From contig JAGEMR010000035.1 in assembly GCA_021030915.1 (NCBI GenBank), forward strand, positions 124,001 through 188,000: a stretch of DNA of 64,000 nt, written 5' to 3'. This document shows positions 23,136-35,051 of the stretch, in pieces. The DNA comes from Astrothelium macrocarpum (Eukaryota > Ascomycota > Dothideomycetes > Trypetheliales > Trypetheliaceae). How positions within the stretch are numbered: the stretch's first letter is position 1; the number at the start of each line of letters is the position of its first letter. A model generated the notes under the pieces. It saw nothing but the letters and a program-made list of their open reading frames with translations, searched no databases and was not told the origin of the DNA. The position numbers were made by a program, and so were the translations under genes.

Positions 23136-23780
23136 GGTAGCTTATGTAGTGAGCCGTGGAGCTACAGGAGCTAGGGCCCCGATCTCCGTCTCACGCAACA
23201 CAAGGCTAGATGTTTCATGCCATGCGCTGTGGCTATGGAACTGAAAATTTTTCAAGAAGAGTGGATTGGAAAGAAAATTTCGAGGGAAAAGGCTCAGCTG
23301 AGATATGGCTGGGCACCAGGATATGTGCGGACGATCATGAGATGACTGGGCTGGTCATGAATGGTCATGTGCTGCAAGTGTGGCTAGGTAGACCGGCAGA
23401 AACTGGCACAGCTGGCAAAGCAAAGTGAGGAGAAGCGAAAGAAGTCGGGGGAAAGATGGTGGGTAAATGAGAGACGCAGTCTCAGCAGAAAGGCAGTGAA
23501 AACGGTTGGCCAGGCAGACTTTGCTGAGGCGAAGAGTTGGAGAAATGGTCAGGCGTGAATCTGGTGATCCCTGTTCGAGCAGACCAGCTGGATCATCGTT
23601 TCGCCGATGCGCGTCAAGCTTCGAGAGGCGCGTCAGAAGAGGATGAGAATTTCGTGATGCTTTGATATTACCTACAAAATAAACCTTTTCATGCTCAACA
23701 CTTTGCAAAATCTTGTATCCGACCCGTAACTCGCCACATCTTTCCGTCGCTCGCTTTTCTACTCATTTCGTTCCGCCATC
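23136..23780. other. Divergent intergenic region
   Basis: These 645 nt separate the F-box-like gene and CCT7 and must hold both promoters. Open frames found here have no recognisable content. Confidence 0.5.
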
Positions 23781-25613
23781 ATGTCTTTTGGAGGCCAAAC
23801 TCCAACCATCATCGTATTAAAAGAAGGTTTGTACAGAAATCTTTGAGCTAGGATTCACCTCAAATCTAATTATATTACAGGTACAGATCAATCTCAGGGC
23901 AAGGGTCAAGTCGTCTCCAATATCAATGCTTGTCTTGCTGTCCAGGCAACAATACGAGGCACATTGGGACCATACGGTGGAGACTTGTTATTAGTAGATG
24001 AGAATGGCAAACAGACAATCACAAATGACGGCGCGACGGTGATGAAAGTAACACATCCTCTGGACCTTTGCCTTCATGCGAATACTGAGAAGATTGCAGC
24101 TCCTGGATATTGTCCACCCCGCAGCTCGAATACTCACAGACATTGCCCGATCACAAGACGCAGAAGTGGGAGATGGCACAACATCAGTAGTCGTGCTTGC
24201 TGGTGAAGTTCTTAAAGAAATCAAAGAGTACGTGGAACAAGGTGTCAGTAGTCAGACCATCATCAAAGGCCTCCGCCTTGCTTCAAGAATGGCAGTCAAT
24301 AAAATCAAAGAAATCGCCATCAGCACCAACGAATCCAACCAACGCGAAACCCTCCGCAAACTTGCCGCTACCGCCATGAGCAGCAAACTCATCCACCGCA
24401 ACGCCCCCTTCTTCACCAAAATGGTCGTTGACGCCGTCCTCACCCTCGACCAAGACGACCTCAACGAGCGCCTCATCGGCATCAAAAAAGTCACCGGCGG
24501 CGGCCTACAAGACTCGCTCTTCGTCGACGGCGTCGCCTTCAAAAAGACTTTTTCCTACGCCGGCTTCGAGCAACAACCCAAAACCTTCCGCAACCCGCAA
24601 ATCGTGTGCCTGAACGTCGAGCTCGAGCTCAAAGCCGAAAAGGACAACGCCGAGGTGCGCGTCGAGCACGTGGCCGACTACCAAGCCATCGTCGACGCCG
24701 AGTGGCGCATCATCTTCGACAAGATGCACGCGCTCGCGGCCACGGGCGCGCGCGTCATCCTGTCCAAGCTGCCCATCGGCGACCTGGCCACGCAGTTCTT
24801 CGCGGACCGCGACATCTTCTGCGCGGGCCGCGTCGCGGCGGCGGACCTCGACCGCGTCGTGCTCGCCACGGGCGCCGCCATCCAGTCCACCTGCTCCGAC
24901 ATCCAGCCGGAGCACCTGGGCACGTGTGCGCTGTTCGAGGAGCGCCAGGTCGGGGACCAGCGCTTCAACTTCTTCAGCGGGTGTCCCGGCGCCAAGACGT
25001 GCACGCTGGTGCTGCGGGGCGGGGCTGACCAGGTCATCGCCGAGGTGGAGCGCAGCCTGCACGATGCGATTATGGTGGTGAAGCGGGCGATCAAGAATCG
25101 GACGATTGTCGCGGGCGGTGGCGCGGCGGAGATGGAGGTGAGCAAGTATTTGCACCAGTATGCGGATAAAAATGTGCCGCATAAGCAGCAGGGCGTGATC
25201 AAGAGCTTTGCGAAGGCGCTGGAGATTATTCCGAGGCAGTTGTGCGATAATGCTGGGTTTGATGCGACGGATATTCTGAATCGGTTGCGAGTGGAGCATC
25301 GGAAGGGGAATGTGTGGGCAGGTGTGGATTTTGAGAATGAGGGTGTGAGGGATAATATGGAGGCGTTTGTGTGGGAGCCAGCGCTGGTGAAGGTAAATGC
25401 CATTCAGGCGGCTGTGGAGGCGGCGTGTTTGATTTTGAGTGTGGATGAGACGATAAGTGAGTTGATATGGTTTTCCTGGTTGTGAGATGAGATGCTAATG
25501 AGAAAGCAGAGAACGAAGAGTCGCAACAACCACAAGGCCCACAAAGAGGGTTACCGCCAGGTGCAGCAAATAGGGTGCTAAGGGGACGAGGAAGAGGTAT
25601 GCCACGGCGATAA
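23781..25613 (+). CDS. CCT7: T-complex protein 1 subunit eta (CCT7)
   Basis: Four exons (23781-23826, 23881-24047, 24100-25456, 25510-25613) give 557 residues, normal for the family. Group II chaperonin signatures are complete: QATIRGTLGPYGGDLLL, TITNDGATVMKLLDIVHPAA, DAEVGDGTTSVVVLAGE (ATPase catalytic Asp) and VAGGGAAEMEVS. Eta-specific features include the apical stretch and the Gly/Arg-rich tail (LPPGAANRVLRGRGRG). CCT7 is one of eight subunits of the cytosolic TRiC ring that folds actin, tubulin and WD-repeat proteins. The last intron (25457-25509) splits the codon before NEESQQPQGPQ. The gene is convergent with PSE1. Confidence 0.97.
24300..25445. other. GC-skew switch inside CCT7
   Basis: Top strand 24361-24420 has 27 C and 8 G. 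24781-24840 is 73% G+C. 25321-25380 has 27 G and 3 C. All of it is one coding exon. Confidence 0.7.
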
Positions 25614-26031
25614 AACTTTCTCAGCAATGGCTTGTTTCCAGCAGTGGAGTTTTCTTGTATAGATAGGGCTTTTAGCATGAGCTTTTACAGCCTAATAGAC
25701 TGTATGTGATCACGCTCTTCACCAGATCATAATCGGTATATGTAGCACACACAAAGCGTTGGGATTGTCAAGACAATGCCACTACAAATCCAATCCCACT
25801 TCGATGGCGAGTTTGGCTGGTGAGGTATCTATCAGAACACAAAAACTAAAGAAAAATTATTATCCTTTCCCAACCTCCAACGGACGCCCTGCCATGTTCT
25901 TGCTTGAAAGGACACATCTACGCCTCTGCCCATGCCTTACCTCCCAATGCGCTGCCTCCCAATGCGCGTCGTGTGATCCTATCATGAAACATTCCTTCAA
26001 TAGCTTTGGCACATTACGCTTTGACCACACT
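25614..26031. other. Convergent 3' intergenic region
   Basis: These 418 nt lie between the CCT7 and PSE1 stop codons. Nothing beyond expected 3' UTRs is recognised. Confidence 0.6.
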
Positions 26032-29000
26032 TTACCCAAACATTGCTCGTACGGTTCCTTGGGCTTCTGGTGGTAGCTGGCTCAGCAGAGTATTGGCGTC
26101 GAGTTGAGCGATCTGGACAAGATTCTTCGCTACCTGGACGATACGAGATGCCGTTGCACCCTGCAGTGTCTCGGCATCCAAGGCAAGACAGATATCCGTG
26201 AAGCATTTTGCTCCCTTTGCCAAGACTGTCGGGTTTTGCCTATCGCGTCTTGTCAGTTCCGTCCAATTTCCAAGATTGCTTAGAACGGGAAAAATCAAAT
26301 TCTGATAGCGAGAGAATTCGAAACTTACTGCTCAATCAGCGTCGCCAAAAACGAATACGCAAAAGGCGCCGCCTCCTCATCATTCACCACCGGCAGCGTT
26401 TCTACCCACGCCTCCACCACCTGCCCAACATTCGCCACCTTGCCCGGATTAAAATGCAAAATCTTCGCAATACTCGCACACGCATTCTCCGTCGCAAACA
26501 CATCATCATCCTTGCGCGCCCCGGGCCGCTGCACCACCGCGAACAGCTCCGGCACAGCAGCCGCCACAAACGCGCTCCACGCATCGCCGCCCTTTTGCGC
26601 GACGACGCCGACGCCGTACGCGGCTGCCTGGCGGTTGGCGGGGACGTCGTCGCGGACGCCCGCGATGAGCGGCTCGATGATGTGGTTGGAATAGGACCAG
26701 GACTGCGGGCCGCAGAACTCGAGGACGTCGTCCATGATGCAGAGGGCCCACTGGCGCTGCGTGGGCTCGCGCGAGTGGATGAAGGCGTCGTAGAAGGGGA
26801 GCAGCCGCTCCCAGGCCGGCAGGAAGGCCGGCCCGTGGTGCTTGAAGATGGTGTGGAAGGCCTTGTTCATGTCGCTGAGGAGCGATTGGTCGTCTTCGAT
26901 AGCGAAGAGCACGTCTTCTGACGTCTCTTCTTCGCCGTCTTGCGCGCGGTCTTCGGCGTCCTGGGCGCGCTCGCGCACGCGTTGCTGGTAGTCTTCGAGC
27001 ACGGTGCGGGCGGATTCGATGAAGGTGCTCATTTGGTTTGCGGTTAGCGTGTTTTTGCCGCCAACGACTTCGACGGCTTCGTAGAAGCACTGGTACATTT
27101 CGGCGAGGGTTTCGATGGCCGGCTCGGTGCTGAGGACTTCGAGGACTTTGTCGAGCGTTTCGGCCCAGAGACTGGCAAATTGAGGGGAGGAGACGCCATG
27201 AGCGGCTTTGTATGAGCTGAGAAGTTGTGGAACGGCTTTTGCGGAGGCGACACGAACGGGGTCGTGGAAGAAGAAGGCAAGGCCGGGAAGAGCGATTTTC
27301 CGCATGATGTCGTTGACATAGGGTTCGAAGCCAGCTTGGAGTGTTTGGGCGTAAATGACGATAAGCTCGATGGCCATGTGCTTATCATCTAATGTGCTGG
27401 TCTTGATACCAATGACTTTACCTTTGAGTGGAACCAGTTCCCAACCTTCTTCGTTCTCGATTTGAGCAACTTGATCGTCGTCATCGAGAAGCTGAATGTC
27501 CGCCTTGGCACCGGCAAGTTCCATGAGTGGTGGAATAACAGCTGGAAGGTAGGGTAAGAAGTCTGATCCAAGAACCCGACACATTCTACCCCAGCAGTGT
27601 AAGAGATATGAAGATTGAGGATCGTCTGCATCTGTGATATTTTGTTGAATTTGTCCCAATAATTGGACTAGCGCGGGAGCGTCTGGTCCCATTCGTTTCT
27701 TGCCAACAGCCAAAGCTATCAAAGTGGCACATTCCATGGCCTTGGCACGAAGTAGACGGTATTCTTTTGATTGTTCTTCTTTGAGCACATTGAATAACAG
27801 CGGCATCAGCGTACTGTAGTAATTTGAGAATGCTTCCTCTGCGGAATCTGCAACAGTCGCAATTGTTGACAAGGCTTGTTCCTGAACGAAACGCTTCGGC
27901 GACTTTAGTAAATTCAATAGGTTCTCCAACAATGTGTCGAGATAGGGGGTCAGAATCTCCTTTTCGGCCTCTTCACAAAAGTTGACCAGTGCCGCAGCCG
28001 CGTGTGATTGAACACGGGGCTCCACGGAATTTAGTACCGGGATGATATTGGGTAACACGATCTGGTGGTACTTTGTTTGCATAGTCCCGGCAAAATCTGT
28101 GCTCATCTGTCCAAGAGCGTTACAACCTGCCCACCTTACCCGCGGATGCGGATCTTGAAGAGCTGGCACCACAAGATCCAAAACTTTGTCAAGTTCACCT
28201 TCCATCAGATCGCGACAACCTTCTGATATCGCCGAAATGGCCATGAGGGCTGCATGTCGATCTCGCCATGCTGAAGAAGTCATCATTCGTGGTAACCAGC
28301 CGAATGTCGGCATCAAAAGAGCTTGGCCACCAAGTTTGTTGGCTAATCTGTCCATACATTGCTCACCAGCAACATGGTTCATGTCACTTTCATCCAAATC
28401 AAGCTGCATCAATTAGCAAAGTCTCGTTTGCGTTTTAGTGGTGTGACCAACATCTTCCGTAGCATTCCATTCTTCGGCATCGTCGTCGTCAACACCGACA
28501 TCAGTCATTAAGGATAGACACTGAGTCACCATGGCTTCGGTATATGATGGGTCTTTTTTGCACATTTGAGGAGCATAGTCTGCAAATGTTGCCATTAACT
28601 CTAGCGCATTCTGTCTCGTAGAGTCATCTAGATCCTTGTCTTGTATGACTTGTATGCTGAATTGGACGAGGTCGTGAAACTGATTTTTAAACATTTTCGG
28701 AGCCGCCTCTGCCAGCTCTATTAAAGCAATCAATCCTTTCGTGAGCTGTTCCGAGTCATTTGATTCCTTGATCGGAGGCAAGATGTTCAGAATTTCAGGT
28801 ATTAAGGGATAGTACTTTTGTTGTGACTTTTTGCCTATGGAGCGGAAAAAGGACGAAAAGGCTGCTACTGCAGCGAGTCGGACCTTGCCATATTTAGCCA
28901 CTTTCGTAGATGAGCTCCATGTAGCTTACCGAAACTTCTTGATCTTTGAACCCTTTCATGAACGCTTCTAGTACCGCACCTTCATGTTGCTTTTCAATGA

Positions 29001-29641
29001 TGCCTGGTGTTGTCTCAAATATCCGGAAAGCAGTCTCCCTCTGACCCGGATCGGTGGACTGACTGGCGTGGAAAAGCGCACCAAGTAGTTCAGGCCACTG
29101 TTCCTTGCCTATCGGATCAAATGGTCAACGGCTTCCGATATATACCTTCCGTCGATGCGTACCTTCATCCGTGTATTGCCTCGCAATTTCTGCAACCGCA
29201 TCGCCTATCTTATTTCGCACTGCAGCAGTAGTCTCTCCTGATAATGCTTGTAATAATTTTGTCTGCGTCGCGTGTCGTGCATTCGCCTGGAGTGTAATGA
29301 ATAGCTCCTTGGTCTCGTTTGTGGTTGGATCTTTTCGAGTCTTCATAGCTATGCGTCGGAACAGGACTGCAGCGTATGATCTTATCTGCACAATCCAAGG
29401 AATCAGCCAATCTCTTGTTCCACCAGAACTTCTTTTGTTTCTTCTTTTGAATTCTTACAGCCAAGTCTTCTGAACCTTGTATTTGTTCCACCAAGCCCAT
29501 CATCAAAATCTCTGGCCGCGAACTGACCCATCCTGAGCTGAGTTCTTCCTCAGCTTGAGTTCGTGCGACATTGTCGGTAGATTGCAGAGCTTGTAGCAAT
29601 ACACTCAGAGTTGGATGAACGTCCGGCGGCAGCACCGACAT
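26032..29641 (-). CDS. PSE1: Importin beta-like karyopherin Pse1/Kap121 (importin-5)
   Basis: Six exons (29641-29459, 29385-29163, 29108-28930, 28883-28452, 28403-26329, 26239-26032) give 1099 residues, near the 1089 of yeast Pse1. HEAT repeats run through the protein. Diagnostic blocks include SYAAVLFRRIAMKTRK, GKEQWPELLGALFHASQS, EEWNATEDLDLDESDMNHVA, DRHAALMAISAISEGCRD, HPRVRWAGCNALGQMSTDFA and YLLHCWGRMCRVLG. It imports ribosomal proteins, histones and regulators into the nucleus. The third exon junction uses acceptor GATAG, restoring DEGKEQWP. The last 1 kb of coding sequence is much richer in GC than the rest. Confidence 0.96.
26340..27240. other. GC-skew switch inside PSE1
   Basis: Top strand 26401-26460 has 26 C and 7 G, and 27181-27240 has 24 G and 8 C. 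GC is highest between them, near 26.5-26.9 kb. It lies inside the long exon 5. Confidence 0.65.
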
Positions 29642-30199
29642 TTTCGACTCAAAGCGTGTGGTTCGCTTTAACGATTTATTTTGATCAGTCGTGCGCAGAC
29701 AAGTAGAGGCGGGGAGTACGGCTGCAAGGGAAACAAAATGGCAGATCAACCACTGCAGAAATCACGTGCGCGTGCAGAGGGACAAGATTGTCTCATGGAA
29801 GGGAGGAGATAGGAAAGTTGCAGAAGAAAGGGAAATTTTGGCGGGGATGTTTGTTGGCATCGCATCCAAAAAATCGCCAGACGCGCGCCGCGTATCAACT
29901 GCCCTATCCTACTAGCTAGGGCCACAGCTGAACCCATCTCACCCAGGGGACACAGCCTCAGGCAGCCAGACATTCGTCATTGCACGCCTGACTGGTTTCT
30001 CGTTAGGCCCATAATGCCTGCCTTTGGCACGATGTACAAGAAAAAAAAAAGCAGCGTCTTTTATGCACGGAAATACAACATATGGTCGATTGGACATTAG
30101 TAGAGCACGTTACTCTAAAACTGCAAGGCTGTCTCCATTCCACTTCGCACTAAAGGATATCATTGAACCGGAAAGCCTCACGCAGAATTGCATCATACG
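29642..30199. other. PSE1 promoter region
   Basis: These 558 nt lie between the PSE1 start and the stop of the CBS-PB1 gene, both on the minus strand. It has a 10-A run near 30042-30051 but no RNA gene or open frame of interest. Confidence 0.5.
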
Positions 30200-32322
30200 T
30201 CACCGACTTGTTGACCGACTGACCACAAAAACGCCAACAATAACTACCGCTAACGTGACTATCGCTCCTGGAAGCAAAAGCTCATTTGGCACACCCTGAA
30301 TAAATTGCTCCGCTTGCTTTGGTTGAGAAGCTGATCTTCTCTCACGTCTTCGTTGCTCTACTTCCTCTTCATCATCTTCTTCCTCCGAATATCTCCTCCT
30401 TTCCCGGACTGCTGATTGCGTCTCCACTGGCGGCGGGAGCTGCGGCGCTGGCTCTACCGTAGCCGGGAGCGGAGGCTGGGTGGGATCATGAACAAAAAGA
30501 TCGACTTTGTCTCTGTGGCTGGATTGAGCTATACTAATAGCTTCAAGAAGATCATGATCAGTCGTAAGGGACACAGTATCACCTTCGTTGTCCATGTAGC
30601 TGAGAGCAAATCCTGTTTGGCTAATTTTGCCCTCCTCAAACGTAGGTACCCCGCCAATGGACTCGGCCTCATGACCGAGCTTCTCCGCAACAGTAGCAAT
30701 CAGCTGTTCGAGGCCTGCAGATGCAGTCACTTGTAGACGGTGGACGCGGCCTCCAGGCGATTTGAATTTGAATGCAAAAGGCGCGTCTTCGATAGGCAGC
30801 GGAGTCGCACCTGGAACAGCAGATAACTCAGGCTCAGGTGAATCCGCTCCGGTATGAGACGCAGAATCAGTGGGCAGCACACTATCTCCGCGTTCCATCA
30901 AACCAGGCCGGTGGATATCGGGAGACATGAGAGAACGTGCATCTGGAGTATGGGTCGCATGAGTACGGCTATGCTCACCAGAAACCATAGAATCGCTTTC
31001 ATTGTCAAGAGAAAGCCAAAACTTGTTCCATGCCGGACCTTCGCTGTCCCCAGATGACATGGTGTTAATCTGAGTATGTTGATTAGCTGGGTTTATCAAT
31101 GAAGATTCAGTGTCTTCCTACCTGGTCAAGCGTTGCATATGTAAGCTTAAGAACATCCACCATTCCCACAATTTCACCTTCCGCGCTCATAACTGGTAGG
31201 TTAAGATAGTGGCCATCGTGCATCTTTCTCAAAGCAGCTTGAATACTCATATCCATCGGAGCAAAGTCTGGATGAGGAGTCATAACACGAACAACGCTGC
31301 AATTAGCAGGATCTAGTCCAGCAGCAATAACTCGCAAAACAACATCTTTGCTCGTGAAAATGCCAGTAATTGAACCCTGATCCTGTACTAAGACGGCAGT
31401 CGTGTGATTTTCCTTCATCAGTTGAGCTGCTTCTTTGACAGAAGTTCGAACTGACACGGTAGTTGGAGGTAATCCATTCAGTACCGACTCCAGTGTGGGT
31501 CCGGACATCCTATTCCTAATTGCTTCAACGTACTGTATGACTTGCTGAGGCTGGCTGGAACCTAATTCAGCTTGCACACCTTCAAGTGCATCATAGAGTT
31601 TTTTGGACGAGCTGTACGCTCTTTCAAGCTTTTCCATGGCGTCGTAGAAGCATTTGGTAATATCGAGAATGCCGGAAATGTCATGATTCTCATCCATAAC
31701 TGGAAGATGTCGAAAACCTTTCCTCACCATCAAGTCGAGCGCATCTGTGGCGCTGGTATCGGTCTTGGCACAGAGAGGATTTTTCGTCATAATCTCCGAG
31801 ATGGTCACGTCACGGGCTTTGATTCCTGCTCCGACAACACGAAATGCGAGATCCTTGGCCGTGAAGATGCCAGCGATTCTCTCATCGTCATCTGTGACCA
31901 GCACACAATCCTCCCGTTTTGCCGCCATCAATTGGGCAGCTTCAGCAACAGTGGTGTTTGGTTTGATCTGGAGAGCCTGGCTCGGCTTAAGAGCAAGAAC
32001 TGTACCAGGAGGAGCCTTTCTCGTGTGTCTAGCACGGGCAGTAGTATGTTTCTTTTTGTTGAGGTCCGTCTCAATTTTTCGTCGTATGGCCTTGTCTTCC
32101 CATTAGTGCTGTAGGTGGCTCTGTATTGAATCCAAACATGGAACTAACCTCATCTCGCTTGGACTGTTTTTGCCTGCTTGCACTGATACCTGAACCAGCA
32201 TCGCTTTGTGCTGAACTTGCGTGTGTTTCCAGAGTCGGACGGGGAATGTTTGATGGGCTGTTGGAAAAGGGAACTTGCCCTCGACCTTTGGGCGTACCGC
32301 GATAGGTACCTGTGGCAGACAT
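30200..32322 (-). CDS. CBS-domain and PB1-domain protein with C-terminal membrane anchor
   Basis: Three exons (32322-32149, 32090-31122, 31069-30200) give 670 residues. After a disordered N-terminus, four CBS repeats are visible, for example CVLVTDDDERIAGIFTAKDL, PVMDENHDISGILDI, AVLVQDQGSITGIFTSKDVV and PVMSAEGEIVGMVDVLKL. A PB1 domain follows (FAFKFKSPGGRVHRLQV ... LSYMDNEGDTVSLTTDHDL). An acidic/basic linker and one terminal hydrophobic helix (LLLPGAIVTLAVVIVGVFVV) end the protein, giving a tail-anchor layout. It corresponds to the fungal CBS-PB1 family that includes fission yeast mug70. CBS pairs bind adenine nucleotides and PB1 mediates pairing, so a membrane-bound energy sensor or scaffold is plausible. 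The precise role is unknown. Confidence 0.88.
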
Positions 32323-32847
32323 GATGAGGGTTTTCTGGCCTATCGTGCGTAGATGTTGAGAAAGCTTTTAGGAGGATGTATGTCTACAAGCCAGGGGTGC
32401 GTTCGAACAACGTGAGATTTGGAGTGGGTCAGGTCTCTGATAACCGGCCGTTGTCCAGGTACCGGGTCAATTCGGCGGAAATGAGACAAACAATTCCGGG
32501 TGTGTCTGGATTAGGCCCAAAACCTCATTTGAAGATAATTAGAGAGCGTGAGGCGCATCTGACAACTTTTAACGCCTGTCCAAGCCTTTTGGATAGACTG
32601 ATACAGTTGAATGAGTTTTTGTTTTGATCCAATTGGGCGCGTTGTAAGGGTCCACGTCAATGCCCTGGTCAGCACGTGAATGTCCAAGATTCGGATTAAT
32701 CTGTCGCCGGATTACCGAACCCACCTACAATATTGATCAAGCCATATCATAAACGTCACAGCCCTTAAGAAGACCACGTACAGCCGTTTACCAAAGAGCA
32801 AGTCATTCGTCGAAACACTCTTAGAGTGACGCTTTCGACTCTTCACT
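32323..32847. other. Divergent promoter region, CBS-PB1 gene / RPS26
   Basis: These 525 nt separate the two start codons. A CACGTG-type core is present near 32675. No other feature was recognised. Confidence 0.5.
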
Positions 32848-33406
32848 ATGGTCAAGAAACGAGCGTCCAAGTGCGTAACCTTTTATTTTCAAATACGTCA
32901 GAGAGACTGATAATATGGTTCCAGCGGACGCAACAAGAAGGGCAGAGGACACGTCAAACCAATTCGTTGCTCAAACTGCTCAAGATGTACTCCCAAGGAC
33001 AAGGCAATCAAAAGGTTTACAATAAGGAATATGGTCGAATCCGCAGCCATTCGTAAGTTCTCTATTCCTACAAGTAGACGGACCTTGAACAGATAGGTTC
33101 CTCACATACTGGTAGCTGACATACATTCTAGGTGACATTTCTGATGCCTCTGTATTTCCTGAATATACCGTTCCCAAGATGTATCTCAAGCTTCAGTATT
33201 GTGTGTCGTGCGCTATTCACGGCAAGATCGTTCGGTGCGTTTGCTTTTGCATTCAGGTTGACCAAAGATCCCTAACAAATGACAGTGTTCGCTCGCGAGA
33301 GGGTCGCCGCAACCGTGCTCCTCCACCACGTGTTAGGTACAACAAGGACGGCAAGAAGGTCAACCCACAGCAAGCGGCTAGGACCGCAGCTGGAGCTGGC
33401 CAGTAA
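32848..33406 (+). CDS. RPS26: 40S ribosomal protein S26 (eS26)
   Basis: Four exons (32848-32870, 32925-33052, 33132-33234, 33286-33406) give 124 residues. The start MVKKRASNGRNKKGRGHVKP, the zinc-binding pairs CSNCSRC and YCVSCAIHGKIVR, and the tail VRSREGRRNRAPPPRVRY are typical of eS26. The protein sits at the mRNA exit channel of the small subunit. Introns of 54, 79 and 51 nt interrupt the gene, the first after only 23 coding bases, as is common in fungal ribosomal protein genes. It is convergent with the VanZ-like gene. Confidence 0.98.
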
Positions 33407-33694
33407 GACGTCGGAGTTTTCTAAACTTGACTCAAGGGAGATGTGGAATCTCGGTCTAGGTTTATTTCTCGACACGGATGCATCGATTTTATTGGGAAGG
33501 CGCAAGAATTTGAGGAATGGCATGGCCTTTTAAAGCTGTACGCCCATCAAGTAAAATACACAGCGACCTTGCTCTGCCGAGAGCTGAAGCAAATTTTCAT
33601 CAGAATAACCATCAAACTACGCATCGAAGCTCGATGTCCCGTGAAGGTTGCAAAACAAATTTAAGAAGATAATACAATACATCGTCAAGGCCAG

Positions 33695-34524
33695 TTAATC
33701 ATCCCGCTTTTTCCCATTCGTCATATCAGTGTCCACCGACGTGCTGGGCGTAATCTTTCCATCTCCTTCAGCACTTTCCGTTCCAGTAGTAGGCTCCTCT
33801 TCTTCCCAATTATCTGCATCATTGTCCCAGTTATCCTCGGTCGTCACGGCTGCACCAACATCAGCCGCAACTCCTGATTCCTGTGGTCCAATGCCTTCGC
33901 CAAGCTCCAAGTCTTCTTCTGCACCTTCGTCCCCAGGTACTGCATCGTACTTGGCCTGCCGTTTCCTCTCGAGCATGCGCTTGTGGTACCAAGTTGAGAG
34001 ACCAACTGCGGCAAGAGAACCAATTACGTTGGCTATGATATCGTAGAGATCAAATTCGCGACCATTCTGTTTCGTGTTAGAGAATTTCTAGGAAAGTATT
34101 GATCCAGGTCAAATCAGTTGCATACCGGAAGGAAGCCTTGCAAAACCTCTGAACCAATGCCCAGAAACGCCGTACAGACCAAAAGCGTGAATTGTAATTG
34201 CCGCCGTCTATTTGTTTCTAATATCCAGTAAAACGACGTCTGCATTCATCAGCTACTGTCCAGAGTGATTGGTGGGAGGACTCGAACCGTAATTATGAAG
34301 AATGTAAGAAAATGTAGGACCTTGTCGCTTTGGTAGTATTCAGGTATTTGTACTGGTGCAAGACCCAGATATGCCGCGACCGTACATGTTGCTACAAAGC
34401 CTCCTATCAATCGTCGTCAGTATTGCCGTATGAAGGAGTCAATCCATAGAAGATGTGAAGAGACAAATACTGGGAGGAAGTTGAAACGTTGAAACATACC
34501 AGCGAAAGCTTTCCGTATCCGCAT
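33695..34524 (-). CDS. VanZ-like domain membrane protein
   Basis: Four exons (34524-34500, 34403-34288, 34239-34126, 34066-33695) give 208 residues. The spliced protein starts MRIRKAFAGGFVATCTVAAY and continues QSDKVLHFLTFFIITTSFYW, LLVCTAFLGIGSEVLQGFLP and NGREFDLYDIIANVIGS. These are the SDKxxHF, GxxxEhxQ and RxxDxxDhxxNhxG motifs of VanZ-like domains, with three or four membrane helices. An acidic tail of about 85 residues (EEDLELGEG, NWDNDADNWEEEE) is an addition beyond the domain. Bacterial VanZ affects teicoplanin resistance. The fungal role is unknown. The gene is divergent from SPT7. Confidence 0.85.
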
Positions 34525-35051
34525 GCCGGCACTACCTCATATCAGGGCAAGGCAAGAGTTTCTCAAGCATGCAGAAGCTCTGCCACAAAAATTTGAGGAG
34601 TCAAAGGGAAATTTGGGGTCGCGTTGGCTCAGTGGTACTCTGGCTTTCCTTCCTTGGTTGCTTCAGCTAGCAAATGGGCCACGTGACCGCAACTGATCCG
34701 CCAGGCTCGACCTCAACCTCGCGGTAGTTTTGTTAGGGAACGCACGTCATAACCGGCATCGCGCAACTGCTCTCCACCATCGATTTTCATCAAACAAACT
34801 TGCTCACTGTATTCTTTGCTTTCTTTGGATTCGATGAATGTACATTTTGCCTGCCAGCGCACGTTGTACGAAGTTCTGGAGACTGGGGTTGTTCCTCGCT
34901 CCTCATTGCTCGCGAGGGGCGCTCTCCCGCAGCGCACTCGCTCCCGATGAGCCATCCCCTCAACCTCCATCCATCGCGACTTACTCCCAATGACATCCAC
35001 CGTCACTCGACTATCCTCAACAATGCGACCAAGTCTCGCTGGTCAAATATA
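34525..35051. other. Divergent intergenic region, VanZ-like gene / SPT7
   Basis: These 527 nt separate the start codons. A CACGTG core lies near 34680. Much of the right half is open in frame with SPT7, so a start at 34947 (MSHPLNLH) is possible. The sequence near 34625 resembles a tRNA D-arm but has no T-arm. Confidence 0.5.

Noticed and set aside
24505..25403. Long minus-strand open frames opposite CCT7
   Set aside because: They are mirror frames in GC-rich coding sequence; CCT7 motifs are on the plus strand.
26208..26921. 237-codon plus-strand open frame opposite PSE1
   Set aside because: Arg/His/Leu-rich shadow of the conserved PSE1 coding strand.
34255..34290. GGTTCGAGTCC on the minus strand, like a tRNA T-arm
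   Set aside because: The flanks do not pair, and the string coincides with an exon-intron border of the VanZ-like gene.
34619..34690. tRNA-like start (GTTGGCTCAGTGG)
   Set aside because: Only a D-arm-like string is present. No anticodon arm, T-arm (GGTTCGA) or closing acceptor stem follows.
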